Assembly (NCBI GenBank): GCA_964462945.1
Contig: CAYWZW010000042.1
Coordinates: 1-45,229 of the forward strand
Length of the DNA: 45,229 nucleotides
DNA from: GCA-020343675 sp964462945
Lineage (GTDB): Bacteria; Planctomycetota; Phycisphaerae; Sedimentisphaerales; Anaerobacaceae
Direction of reading: 5' to 3'
This document shows positions 1-7,796 of the stretch, piece by piece. Every line of letters begins with the position of its first letter. The stretch's first letter is position 1. The position numbers and the translations under genes are program-made. The notes under the pieces were generated by a model. The model worked only from the letters and a program-made list of their open reading frames with translations, was not told the origin of the DNA and did no database searches.

Positions 1-359
1 TGTTGCATCGGACAAACCACTACTCAATCTTTAGGTTTTGTTAGAGTGCCTAAGATTATGGACTATCCTCGTGACCCTATTGTCGTCTCTTTTGGGTACT
101 TAGCGAGGCATATACGGAGGGCTGGAATTACGCGTATTCCAGCGCTTCTCTGCGGTCAGGAGGGTCAGAGCTTAGAAGAGATGCTCTTGCCTTCACGAGA
201 TAATGCCAAGATATCTGTTGCGCCGGCAGAAGCACAAAACCGATGACATCGGGCAATTCTCGGCGCACCATACTAAGGCACTCGAACAAAACTGGATAAT
301 TCATCCCCAGGGAAAATCCGGGGACATCTATGAGCAAGCCGTTGCAGAGACCGTCCGCG
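1..359. other. Non-coding start of window
   Basis: No convincing gene. The short open frames here have no ribosome binding site or recognisable composition. Two hairpins can be seen. One has 8-bp arms GCTGGAAT/ATTCCAGC at 121-143 with a 7-base loop. The other is a weaker CCCC/GGGG hairpin around 305-325, which could end serpin transcription on the minus strand but lacks a T-run. Confidence 0.5.
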
Positions 360-1625
360 TTAGGTTTTCGGATTCACTACTCGGCCGAGGAACAGGATGC
401 CGGCGGAGTGGCTGTCGCGGATCAGGAAGAGGAAGGGATGGTCGGCGCGGAAGACGGGGGTTTCGCTGGGGCCGAGAGAGGTCAGCTTCATTGTTACGCC
501 CGTCGCGGCGGCGGCTTCGGTGCCCTCCTCGTTGACGTCAACGTAGGCCTTGTGTATGACGGCCGAGATGAACAGGTCCTTCTTGCCGTCCATGCCGGAA
601 AAATCGGCCTTCTCCGAGAACGCATCCTTCATTCCCATCGACTCCAGCACGGACGCCAGACTGAACTGGGTCGTCGCTTTGAACTTCGGAACGCCAACGA
701 CGACCTCGCGGCGGTACAGCCTGTTTAGCCACTGTGAGAGGTTCTCCGGCGTGAGGGTCTTCTCGAACTCGCTCAGGCCGTCAAACTCCTTTGGGAGCAG
801 GATAATCATGGACAGCTCATCCTTCACGTACGGCAATTCGAGGCCCTGGAAGGTTTCGGTCTCCAGATAGCCGAACTGGCCCGTCTGGTTCATCATCGGG
901 GCGTCGATCTTGCGGCCGTCAGCAAGAGAAAATGGGGCGTCTTTAGTTTCGTTCTTCTTGAACTGTCTTGCCCAATCGCCCTTGAAGTAGATGGCGTTGG
1001 TCAACACCAGCCGGGTCATCGAATCCAGGACCCCCGGCGGAATAAGGTCCTTGATCTTCTCTTTGGTCTGTTTTTCCACCCAGGCATTGATGGTTTTGCG
1101 CGAGGCTTCCGTCGCTCCAACGAAATCAACCTCGCTAAGCCGGCCGCCATAATTGGCTTTGACAAGCTCCAGGAACTCATCGAGAAAACCGTGCCCCTTC
1201 TGACCCCACAGGGCATTGGCAACGCTGAGGGTGTACGCTCTTTTGCGGCCCCTTTTGTTCAGGTCATTTATGATCTCGCCGAACGTCGAGGCAAATTGCC
1301 GGCGGTCCATCACCATCGGCGACGATTTTGTTCTTTCATTCGCTCCGGCAGGAAAATGCAGCACCTTAGCCATCTGCGACTCTGTCTGGCCCCGTGCGCC
1401 GGCGTAGGTCATGGCCAGGGCCGTCGAGATGCTGTAAGGCGAGAAAAACAGATTTCCCTCCTGGCTTTGCAACTTTGCGTAGAGTTCGAGAGCAAACGTG
1501 TTGTTTCCCGCCGCGATAAGCTCTTCGTTCGCCCCAGCGCTCTTGGCGGCATTTTCCACCGCCAAACCGTTGGCGGCAGCCATCATCGTTAGCACCAGAA
1601 TAAAGATCCATTGCTTGGTTTTCAT
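360..1625 (-). CDS. Secreted serpin-family protease inhibitor
   Basis: A 421-residue protein of full serpin length. A signal peptide covers about residues 1-22 (basic start, hydrophobic core, cleavage near GLAVENA), so it should act in the periplasm or outside the cell. The serpin signature parts are present: NLFFSPYSISTALAMTYAGA near residue 60, NAIYFKGDW in the middle, and the hinge EEGTEAAAATG at 366-376. The small-residue hinge predicts an inhibitory serpin able to insert its reactive loop. Aligning the hinge as in alpha-1-antitrypsin puts P1-P1' near Thr382-Ser383, which would suit elastase- or cathepsin-like targets rather than trypsin; this placement is inference. The C-terminal HPFLFLIRD and GRVVNP motifs are typical. 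An AGGGGGC ribosome binding site lies 9 bases before the ATG. It is a single gene, divergent from the next. Confidence 0.93.
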   Translation of the reverse strand: MKTKQWIFILVLTMMAAANGLAVENAAKSAGANEELIAAGNNTFALELYAKLQSQEGNLFFSPYSISTALAMTYAGARGQTESQMAKVLHFPAGANERTKSSPMVMDRRQFASTFGEIINDLNKRGRKRAYTLSVANALWGQKGHGFLDEFLELVKANYGGRLSEVDFVGATEASRKTINAWVEKQTKEKIKDLIPPGVLDSMTRLVLTNAIYFKGDWARQFKKNETKDAPFSLADGRKIDAPMMNQTGQFGYLETETFQGLELPYVKDELSMIILLPKEFDGLSEFEKTLTPENLSQWLNRLYRREVVVGVPKFKATTQFSLASVLESMGMKDAFSEKADFSGMDGKKDLFISAVIHKAYVDVNEEGTEAAAATGVTMKLTSLGPSETPVFRADHPFLFLIRDSHSAGILFLGRVVNPKT

Positions 1626-1821
1626 TTTACTTGCCCCCTTACTGTTCTTTCAAAATGGTCTATTGCGACTCACTGACATAAGTTATGACGCCGGTCATGG
1701 CTGACAGGTTGACAGCCCGCCGGCAAAAATGGCCGACGAAGGCCAAAAAAAATCATACCCAACGGCCGCACGCCCTGTTTCCGGGCAAGACCACATTTTT
1801 TCGACCGATTTTCGTCAATCG

Positions 1822-1850
1822 TTGACAAAGACAGGGTTTTGTTGTATCAT
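1822..1850 (+). promoter_or_regulatory. Sigma-70-type promoter
   Basis: TTGACA (1822-1827), a 17-base spacer and TATCAT (1845-1850). This is a near-consensus promoter about 50 bases before the ATG at 1900. Confidence 0.7.
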
Positions 1851-1899
1851 AACATACTGGCAGTGAACTGTGAAAAGTCCTTTTTTGCGAGAGAACGTT

Positions 1900-2886
1900 A
1901 TGGACTCCGAAAAAGACGGTTTCTCCCGGCGGTTCAAGTGGCACGTCCTGGTCGTTTGTATCGCGTTGGCCATCGTGGCCGTGCTCACGCTTTTTACGGA
2001 CATCTTTGAGAAATCCCAGACGGATTTGCTCCGCCAGCTCGTGCTGATGCTCGGCGCCTTGGTGTTTCTCAGCGCAGTTCTGGCCATGCTCTCAAGATTA
2101 TTCAAGATCCTCGATGCCCTCAAGGACAACAGCGCAAAGCTCAAAGACGTGGCCGGCACGCTGGAAAAAATCAGTACAGAATTGACGCAGATCAACCACA
2201 GCACCCGCGTCAGTGAGACGGCCAAGGCCATCGCATTCCGCGATGAGGACCGGCAGTCGCTACGGGAAGCCGTCTTTGACAAGCTCCAGCAGCAGGATTT
2301 TGACGCCGCCAACGAAATCATTGACGAAATTACGCAGCGTCCCGAGTACAAGGAACTTGCCGAGCAGCTCCGAGCCCAGGCCAACCGCTACAGCAATGCA
2401 ACCGACCAGGAGCGACTCCATCAGGTCATAACACATATCGAAAGGTTGCTGGACGGATGCCAGTGGACCAAGGCGAGCGCCCAGATCGAGGGGCTGATTC
2501 GGGCTCATCCGGACAATGAAAAGGCCAAAGCAATGAGGCAGGTACTGCTGGACAGGAAGCAGCAGCGTAAGAGAATCCTGCTGGCTGCATGGGACGACGC
2601 GGTAAAGGCACAGGAGACCGACCGCAGTCTGGATATTCTAAAAGAGCTCGACCTTCACCTGACTCCCAACGAAGGATTGGCCCTGCAGGAAGCGGCCAAG
2701 GACGTCTTCCGGACAAAACTTCACAACATGGGTGTGCAATTCGCCATCGCCGTCACCGAAAAACAATGGGCCGGCGCCCTCGATATTGGGCAGCAGATCG
2801 TGAAGGATTTCCCGAACACCAAAATGTCCGACGAAATTCGCACGAAACTCGACGTCTTGAGGCAAAACGTCCAATTGCAGAGTTGA
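1900..2886 (+). CDS. Membrane-anchored coiled-coil/helical-repeat protein, unknown function
   Basis: About 328 residues. Two hydrophobic segments (about residues 13-32 and 44-63) form an N-terminal membrane hairpin. A short coiled-coil (SAKLKDVAGTLEKISTELTQ) follows, and the rest is charged alpha-helical sequence resembling degenerate TPR units (CQWTKASAQIEGLIRAHPDN, KQWAGALDIGQQIVKDFPNT). The product probably sits in the inner membrane with a large cytoplasmic scaffold domain. The frame opens at a GTG at 1870, but the ATG at 1900 is preferred: GAGAG lies just upstream and the promoter at 1822-1850 leaves a 40-50 base leader. No enzymatic motif was seen. It stands alone between the serpin and a gene-poor stretch, so context gives no function. 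Confidence 0.8.
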   Translation: MDSEKDGFSRRFKWHVLVVCIALAIVAVLTLFTDIFEKSQTDLLRQLVLMLGALVFLSAVLAMLSRLFKILDALKDNSAKLKDVAGTLEKISTELTQINHSTRVSETAKAIAFRDEDRQSLREAVFDKLQQQDFDAANEIIDEITQRPEYKELAEQLRAQANRYSNATDQERLHQVITHIERLLDGCQWTKASAQIEGLIRAHPDNEKAKAMRQVLLDRKQQRKRILLAAWDDAVKAQETDRSLDILKELDLHLTPNEGLALQEAAKDVFRTKLHNMGVQFAIAVTEKQWAGALDIGQQIVKDFPNTKMSDEIRTKLDVLRQNVQLQS

Positions 2887-3197
2887 GACCCCACCTTTCA
2901 TATCTGGAGGCTCGCTCAAAGCCGCGGCGGCAAGATGTACGCCCGGTCCATCCGTTACCAATTCATTTGTGCAGCAGGGTCCGAGAAAAATGCACCTATT
3001 TATGCTTATGCCGCTTTTTTGTCTTGACGGGCACTCGATATTTTGATAAAGGAACAACATTATACGCACGGGTCTGACAAAGGGAATGTGCATCCGTGAC
3101 GGTATGATCGCACCAGCAAGTCGAAAGACTCGGCAGTGTGGATGTGAGAGTGAAATAGGAGATTTGAGTCTGTTTTGATGGAAAGGAGTCTAAGACC
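2887..3197. other. Intergenic region, possible weak promoter
   Basis: No gene recognised. A TTGACG at 3024-3029 is followed, 16 bases on, by the AT-rich ATAAAG, a poor promoter candidate. AAGGAG at 3182-3187 precedes the small ORF that follows. Confidence 0.4.
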
Positions 3198-3473
3198 ATG
3201 GTCAAAGGAGTTGACAGGACAAGCATTTATGATGTGATCGGATGGACCGGGCTGGTGAATGTCGTCTGGAATTCAACACCTCATCCCCTGAGGTTATTCG
3301 CTCTGCCCTACGGCCTGTGTGTTTACAGGCATTTTCTCAAAGCCAGTTCGAATCTGCAGCAGTTGTTAGGCGTGCACTCCCGAGAATACATGTCCTCCAA
3401 GCTATTCAGACTGTTAAGACCGAGATACCGTATGGTCAAGTGCGTTCTCGAAGCTTACGGAATAGAGGGTTGA
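3198..3473 (+). CDS. Small hypothetical protein (doubtful)
   Basis: A 91-residue ORF. Its only support is an AAGGAG about 10 bases before the ATG and a plausible length. The product is basic, with no signal peptide or clear membrane segment, and I recognise no family. It sits alone between two opposed genes. A competing frame (3242-3535) overlaps it, so it may be non-coding. Confidence 0.35.
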   Translation: MVKGVDRTSIYDVIGWTGLVNVVWNSTPHPLRLFALPYGLCVYRHFLKASSNLQQLLGVHSREYMSSKLFRLLRPRYRMVKCVLEAYGIEG

Positions 3474-3577
3474 CGTCGGGGCCGCCGCATCATCCTGCGA
3501 GGATGTTTCGGGGCATCCGCTCCAACGAGCATTAGCTTTGAAAAACGGCGCCGCGGGCAAAGCTGCGATGGTCTCTG

Positions 3578-4126
3578 TCACTGAAGGTCGAACAGCGATT
3601 GAGTCTTGATCATTGTCACCTGGTCAGGATACGCCGCAAAGGTATGGATGTGCAGTTCCGTGCGTCGGGCCTCAAAGTCAATATAGCAGAACGGCTGAAG
3701 CCGATCGACCTCTAATTCCGGGAACTTCACAAACACACCCCGGTTTCGCCCGAACCGCTCGAGGTCGGTATGGCTCTGCCGATACAGATTCGGACTCATC
3801 TTCTCGACCTGAAAGTCAGTGACGTAACTCACCCCCCGGCTCAACGTGCACTTATGAGTGCGTGGGCCGCGGAACTGAAAACGCTCCAGCAGACCTCGAG
3901 AGGGCAGCATCTGCCCGGGGGTGCTCACAACCTCCGTCAGGCAGGTGTCACCGGCAAACACACTCACGACGTGAGTGCAACCAGTCACCCAGATGATGGC
4001 CTCATATTTTTCAGTATTCAAGTGTCGGCTGGCGTAAATCTGAAAAAGCTCAGGGTGCAAGGGTCTTTGGAAAAGGCTAAACATCAGTTCTTCAACAGCA
4101 ACGTTGATTTGTGGCGATTCCATCAT
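3578..4126 (-). CDS. DUF2617 family protein
   Basis: 182 residues, close to the usual length of the DUF2617 family, which has no known function. Matching landmarks are the N-terminal LFQRPLHPELFQIYASRHL block, the central GVSYVTDFQVEKMSP strand and helix, and the C-terminal RTELHIHTFAAYPDQVTMIK segment that usually closes these proteins with KTQSL. There is no signal peptide or membrane segment, so it should be cytoplasmic. The start could be the first or second Met. It forms a single-gene unit on the minus strand. The family match is from memory of its conserved blocks and no search was run. Confidence 0.75.
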   Translation of the reverse strand: MMESPQINVAVEELMFSLFQRPLHPELFQIYASRHLNTEKYEAIIWVTGCTHVVSVFAGDTCLTEVVSTPGQMLPSRGLLERFQFRGPRTHKCTLSRGVSYVTDFQVEKMSPNLYRQSHTDLERFGRNRGVFVKFPELEVDRLQPFCYIDFEARRTELHIHTFAAYPDQVTMIKTQSLFDLQ

Positions 4127-4330
4127 AAAGTCCTAACACAGAATACTGGCCTTTAACTGTTGGTTATTATACCAAAATCGACGCGTTATTTCAAGGCTGA
4201 TATCAGCACTGATAGGGCCGTTTCTTGCCTTTATAGGACGATTATTATGCAAGCGTCGGAGGGTAAAAGAGTAACAGGAGGATACTTTTTTTGAAAAAAT
4301 TGCAAAAAACTGAAAACACCCCGGTTTTTG

Positions 4331-5314
4331 CTACTGAAAGAAGCGTACGGTAATGGAGACGGCAATAATGTTGTAAGAGGCGTGAGTTCCGGCTGTAATT
4401 CCAAAGCCGCGAATGGCAAAAAGGGCCGCGAAGTAAACACCCGCGACCGTTCGAAAAGCAAACCGTGTGAAATTAAACGGATCTACGGCGTTCGGCTGCC
4501 CACTGAAGAAATCTATGTGGTGATGAGCGCTGAACAACGCGGCCGAAATAACAACCGACAGCGCAATCGCACTCTTGTGACTGAACCTCATCGCATCCTG
4601 AAATAACAGCATCAAAAGACATATCAGAATCAGACGAAAGACAAGCTCTTCATAGATCCCCGCGCCGATTCCGGTAACGATGTTTGCCAGCAGCGACTGG
4701 GATGACGGACCTCCGCCGGCCTCGTCAGCGGGGGACAATACGCTGCCTCTATCCACCGAAGCGCAGGCCGGCAGCGAGGCACGCTTGCCTCCGAACGAGC
4801 CGTCGTCCCACCCACTGATGTGGCCCGGCGACGCGGAAGAGCTGCTCAGAAACAACGTCAGGACAATCAAGGGTACAGCAAGCAGAATACACTCGACGGC
4901 CATCGGTGGAATGTCACCAAACCAGAAATGCCATCGCTTGCCGGACGTGATTTGCAGCGCCATCAAAATCACCACGACCGCCAGAGGAGGTGCAACCCAC
5001 GCGAGTTTGCCGCCGAAACCCAGCGATTCAAGCAGATTTTGCAGCCAGACAAAGGCAACGACCCGAATCTGTGATTGATTCAGAACATCGGTATTAATGC
5101 AGAATGTCCCCACCTCGTAGAAAACGATAAACGGCAGCAGAAAAGCAATCGCGGAGATCGGACGAGACGTCCTCTCAAGATAGGAATCGCGTGCGAAGTT
5201 GAATAGTTGACTGGTGCTGTGCTTGTTTTCAGCTCTGTTGTCTTTTCTTGCGTTTCCCATCCTAAACCTTCGACTGCGTTTCGCTGTCCCACGGCGGCAT
5301 CTGCTCATTTCCAC
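4331..5314 (-). CDS. CPBP-family intramembrane metalloprotease (CAAX/Abi type) with internal insertion
   Basis: 327 residues with about six to seven hydrophobic segments. The family's active-site motifs are present in order: EExxxR at residues 222-227 (EELVFR), FxxxH at 261-265 (FSAHH) and HxxxN at 311-315 (HASYN). These define the glutamate/histidine metal site of Rce1-like proteases, which cleave membrane or prenyl-like substrates or act in immunity and bacteriocin pathways; the substrate here is unknown. Residues about 165-208 form a hydrophilic Gly/Ser/Pro-rich stretch just before the EE motif that looks inserted and is not typical of the family. The first start is GTG at 5314, with ATG at 5308 and 5260 also possible; none has a strong ribosome site. 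It is transcribed away from the divergent fkbH-like gene. Confidence 0.85.
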   Translation of the reverse strand: MEMSRCRRGTAKRSRRFRMGNARKDNRAENKHSTSQLFNFARDSYLERTSRPISAIAFLLPFIVFYEVGTFCINTDVLNQSQIRVVAFVWLQNLLESLGFGGKLAWVAPPLAVVVILMALQITSGKRWHFWFGDIPPMAVECILLAVPLIVLTLFLSSSSASPGHISGWDDGSFGGKRASLPACASVDRGSVLSPADEAGGGPSSQSLLANIVTGIGAGIYEELVFRLILICLLMLLFQDAMRFSHKSAIALSVVISAALFSAHHHIDFFSGQPNAVDPFNFTRFAFRTVAGVYFAALFAIRGFGITAGTHASYNIIAVSITVRFFQ

Positions 5315-5401
5315 TGCTGAATTTCTACAGAGTGTACTTCAAGTAAGCCGAAAATACAATAGTGAAACACAACAAATACGAACGACGTGGGGCCCAAGTA
5401 A

Positions 5402-7120
5402 ATGAAACCCTTTCTTTGTTTTTTGGGCGGCTGTGAGTTCGAGTACATCATTGCGGAACTGAAGGCCAATCCTCAGGAATACTTGGACTTCGACTACTTC
5501 TACAGTTTCGAGCATCGCGGAGAAACGAATCCCTATACGTTTCTGGCCGATCACGCCCGGGAGGTCTTTGACAAGAAGCCCGATGTGGTCTTCCTTTCGC
5601 AGCACGACCTGATGATGGACCCCATTGCCGACATACAGTTGAACGGCGCCGTCTCGAGAGAGCAGCAGGATCAGAAGCTCAAAGAGCTTACCGACCAGTG
5701 CGAGCTGATGATTCTGACGCTCCTACCGCTGAACGTCCCGGTCGTCATGCAGTTCTTCCCCTGGTTCAGGACGAATATGCTGAATCGGTTCAAGCAGACC
5801 GGACCGCTTTATAACGAAGATCAGCTCATGAGAAAATACGTTGCCGGGATGGAAGAGCTGGCCACCAGGTATCCCAGTTTCTATTTTCTCAATCTGACCG
5901 GCGTCTGCTCCATGTACGGTTTTCGAGAAACGCTCAAACAAGCCGATGCCCCGTGGTACAGTCACATCAAATTCCCAGCCACGCACCTGGCAGAGGAATA
6001 CGCGCATTGGATCAATTACGTCCTGCGACGCGGCAAGAAAGTCAAGTGCGTCGTCGTGGACCTTGATAACACGATGTGGAAAGGGGTCATCCGGGACGCC
6101 GGCGTAGAGAACCTCGAGGTCCGAATCGACAAGGAACGATTTCACTGGAACGTCCTGGCCATCTTGTACGCCCGAGGGATCTTGATCGGCGTGATAAGTA
6201 AGAACGACCCATACCTTGAGAGCGATATCAGGAACTTCATCAAGCCGCATCTGGCCGGGATCGAATTTGTGTGCTTCACGCTCAATTGGAAGGACAAATG
6301 CGAGAATCTGCTTGAGGTCCAGCAGCAGTTGAACATCGGCCTCGACTCGATCATCTTCATAGACGACAGCCCATTCGAGAGAGAACAAATCAAAGCCGTG
6401 CTTCCCGACGTCAGAGTCTATGACCAGAACATCTTCGAACAACTGCTCTATCTGCCCGAATTCCAGCCTGAGTTTATCACGCGGGAGAGCAAGAACAGAA
6501 CCAGGTTTTATCTGCAGGAAAGCCAGCGCCGAGAGGCTCAGAACGCCTCGCCATCCGCACGAGAGGATTTTCTCGGGCAGTGCCAGTTCAAAATCGACGT
6601 GCAGAGAATGCAGCCTTATGAAGTGGACCGTGTGACTGAGCTGATCCAGCGAACGAATCAGCTCAACACGTCGATCAAACGTTACACCAAAGACCAGATT
6701 ATCGCTTTCAGCCGAGACCAGAGCTGCAACATTTTCGCAGTGCGCGTCTGCGACAAGTTCGGCGATTACGGCCTAGTCGGCGTCTGCATCGGTTTGCACA
6801 GAGACCGTTTCTACGAAATCGATACACTGCTTTTCAGTTGCCGCGTGATGAGCAAGGGCGTCGAGGACTACACGCTGACCTCGGTGCTCAATTATGCCCG
6901 GACGCGGAATTTCGACCGGGTGATTGTGCGATTCAAGAAAGGCCCAAAGAATGAACAGATGCAGACCATCCTGAGCAACAATCATTTTGTCGAATCGGGC
7001 TGCGAGGGTGATTCCGTGATTTATCGCTTTGACTTGAAGCAGCAGCCCATAAAGCCGTACCCCAAATGGTTCTCGCCCGTTGAGCTGGATGTCGAAAAAG
7101 TGCCCGTGCTTTCCATGTAA
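5402..7120 (+). CDS. FkbH-like HAD-superfamily protein (HAD-IIIC phosphatase/acyl-carrier type)
   Basis: 572 residues in the three-part FkbH layout. Residues 1-200 form an SGNH-like N-terminal region. The HAD-IIIC domain follows, with the nucleophile motif DLDNTMWKG (Asp220/Asp222), ISKND near 266 and IDDSPFEREQI near 320. The last ~170 residues are a GNAT-like C-terminal domain (TNQLNTSIKRYT, KFGDYGLVGVCI). Related proteins load glyceryl or other acyl groups on carrier proteins in polyketide or surface-polymer synthesis; which substrate is used here cannot be read from sequence. No acyl-carrier or polyketide gene is adjacent. The start at 5402 has GGGG about 10 bases upstream. The DNA glycosylase gene follows after 7 bases and may be co-transcribed. 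Confidence 0.88.
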   Translation: MKPFLCFLGGCEFEYIIAELKANPQEYLDFDYFYSFEHRGETNPYTFLADHAREVFDKKPDVVFLSQHDLMMDPIADIQLNGAVSREQQDQKLKELTDQCELMILTLLPLNVPVVMQFFPWFRTNMLNRFKQTGPLYNEDQLMRKYVAGMEELATRYPSFYFLNLTGVCSMYGFRETLKQADAPWYSHIKFPATHLAEEYAHWINYVLRRGKKVKCVVVDLDNTMWKGVIRDAGVENLEVRIDKERFHWNVLAILYARGILIGVISKNDPYLESDIRNFIKPHLAGIEFVCFTLNWKDKCENLLEVQQQLNIGLDSIIFIDDSPFEREQIKAVLPDVRVYDQNIFEQLLYLPEFQPEFITRESKNRTRFYLQESQRREAQNASPSAREDFLGQCQFKIDVQRMQPYEVDRVTELIQRTNQLNTSIKRYTKDQIIAFSRDQSCNIFAVRVCDKFGDYGLVGVCIGLHRDRFYEIDTLLFSCRVMSKGVEDYTLTSVLNYARTRNFDRVIVRFKKGPKNEQMQTILSNNHFVESGCEGDSVIYRFDLKQQPIKPYPKWFSPVELDVEKVPVLSM

Positions 7121-7127
7121 CCCTTCT

Positions 7128-7796
7128 ATGACGGTCCGTGAAACACTAACGGAAATGTACGAATTGCTCTACGATGCCTTCGGTCCCCAGCACTGGTGGC
7201 CCGGCGAAACGCCCTTCGAGATAATCACTGGTGCGATACTGACCCAGAACACAAGCTGGGCCAACGTCGAAAAGGCGATAGCGAATCTGAAATCTGCCGG
7301 GCACCTCACCGCCGAAGCACTCCATCATATCGGCCTGACACAGCTTGCCGAGCTCATCCGGCCGGCCGGCTATTACAACATAAAGGCAAAGCGGCTCAAG
7401 AACTTGGTGAGCTGGCTCTTCGATAATTATGAGGGCGGACTGACAAACCTTGAACGGATTGGCACCGGCCAATTGAGAGAAGAGCTTCTGGCGATCAAGG
7501 GCGTCGGACGCGAAACTGCGGATTCGATTCTGCTTTATGCCTTGGGCAGGCCCGTCTTTGTCGTCGATGCTTACACGGCCCGAATCACTGTCCGGCACGG
7601 GTTGATCGACGCCGGCGCTGATTACGAGCAACTGCGAGAGCTGTTCGAGTCGAATCTCCCCCACGAGACCCCGCTTTTCAACGAGTACCACGCACTGTTA
7701 GTACGAGCGGGCAAAGAGTTTTGCAGGCCGAAAGCCAAATGCCCTGGCTGCCCCCTCGAAAGACTACCGCACTCCCTCGAAATCGAGTATTTCTAA
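7128..7796 (+). CDS. HhH-GPD DNA glycosylase, MagIII/endonuclease III-related
   Basis: About 222 residues from the ATG at 7128; the open frame extends back to 7080 but would overlap the previous gene. The helix-hairpin-helix block is LLAIKGVGRETADSILLYA and the catalytic aspartate is in VVDAYTAR. Endonuclease III has a lysine in GVGRKTA that makes it an AP lyase. Here that position is Glu (GRETA), as I recall for Helicobacter MagIII, a monofunctional 3-methyladenine glycosylase. The Fe-S loop has only three cysteines (C-x5-C-x2-C), and the fourth position is Pro. The likely role is removal of alkylated bases. Its 3' end overlaps the end of metG on the opposite strand by four bases. Confidence 0.85.
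   Translation: MTVRETLTEMYELLYDAFGPQHWWPGETPFEIITGAILTQNTSWANVEKAIANLKSAGHLTAEALHHIGLTQLAELIRPAGYYNIKAKRLKNLVSWLFDNYEGGLTNLERIGTGQLREELLAIKGVGRETADSILLYALGRPVFVVDAYTARITVRHGLIDAGADYEQLRELFESNLPHETPLFNEYHALLVRAGKEFCRPKAKCPGCPLERLPHSLEIEYF

Noticed and set aside
46..337. Two short overlapping frames at the window start
   Set aside because: They overlap on opposite strands, lack ribosome sites and show no recognisable protein.
3242..3535. 97-codon frame overlapping the small ORF at 3198-3473
   Set aside because: No ribosome site, Pro/His/Arg-rich composition typical of an out-of-frame shadow.
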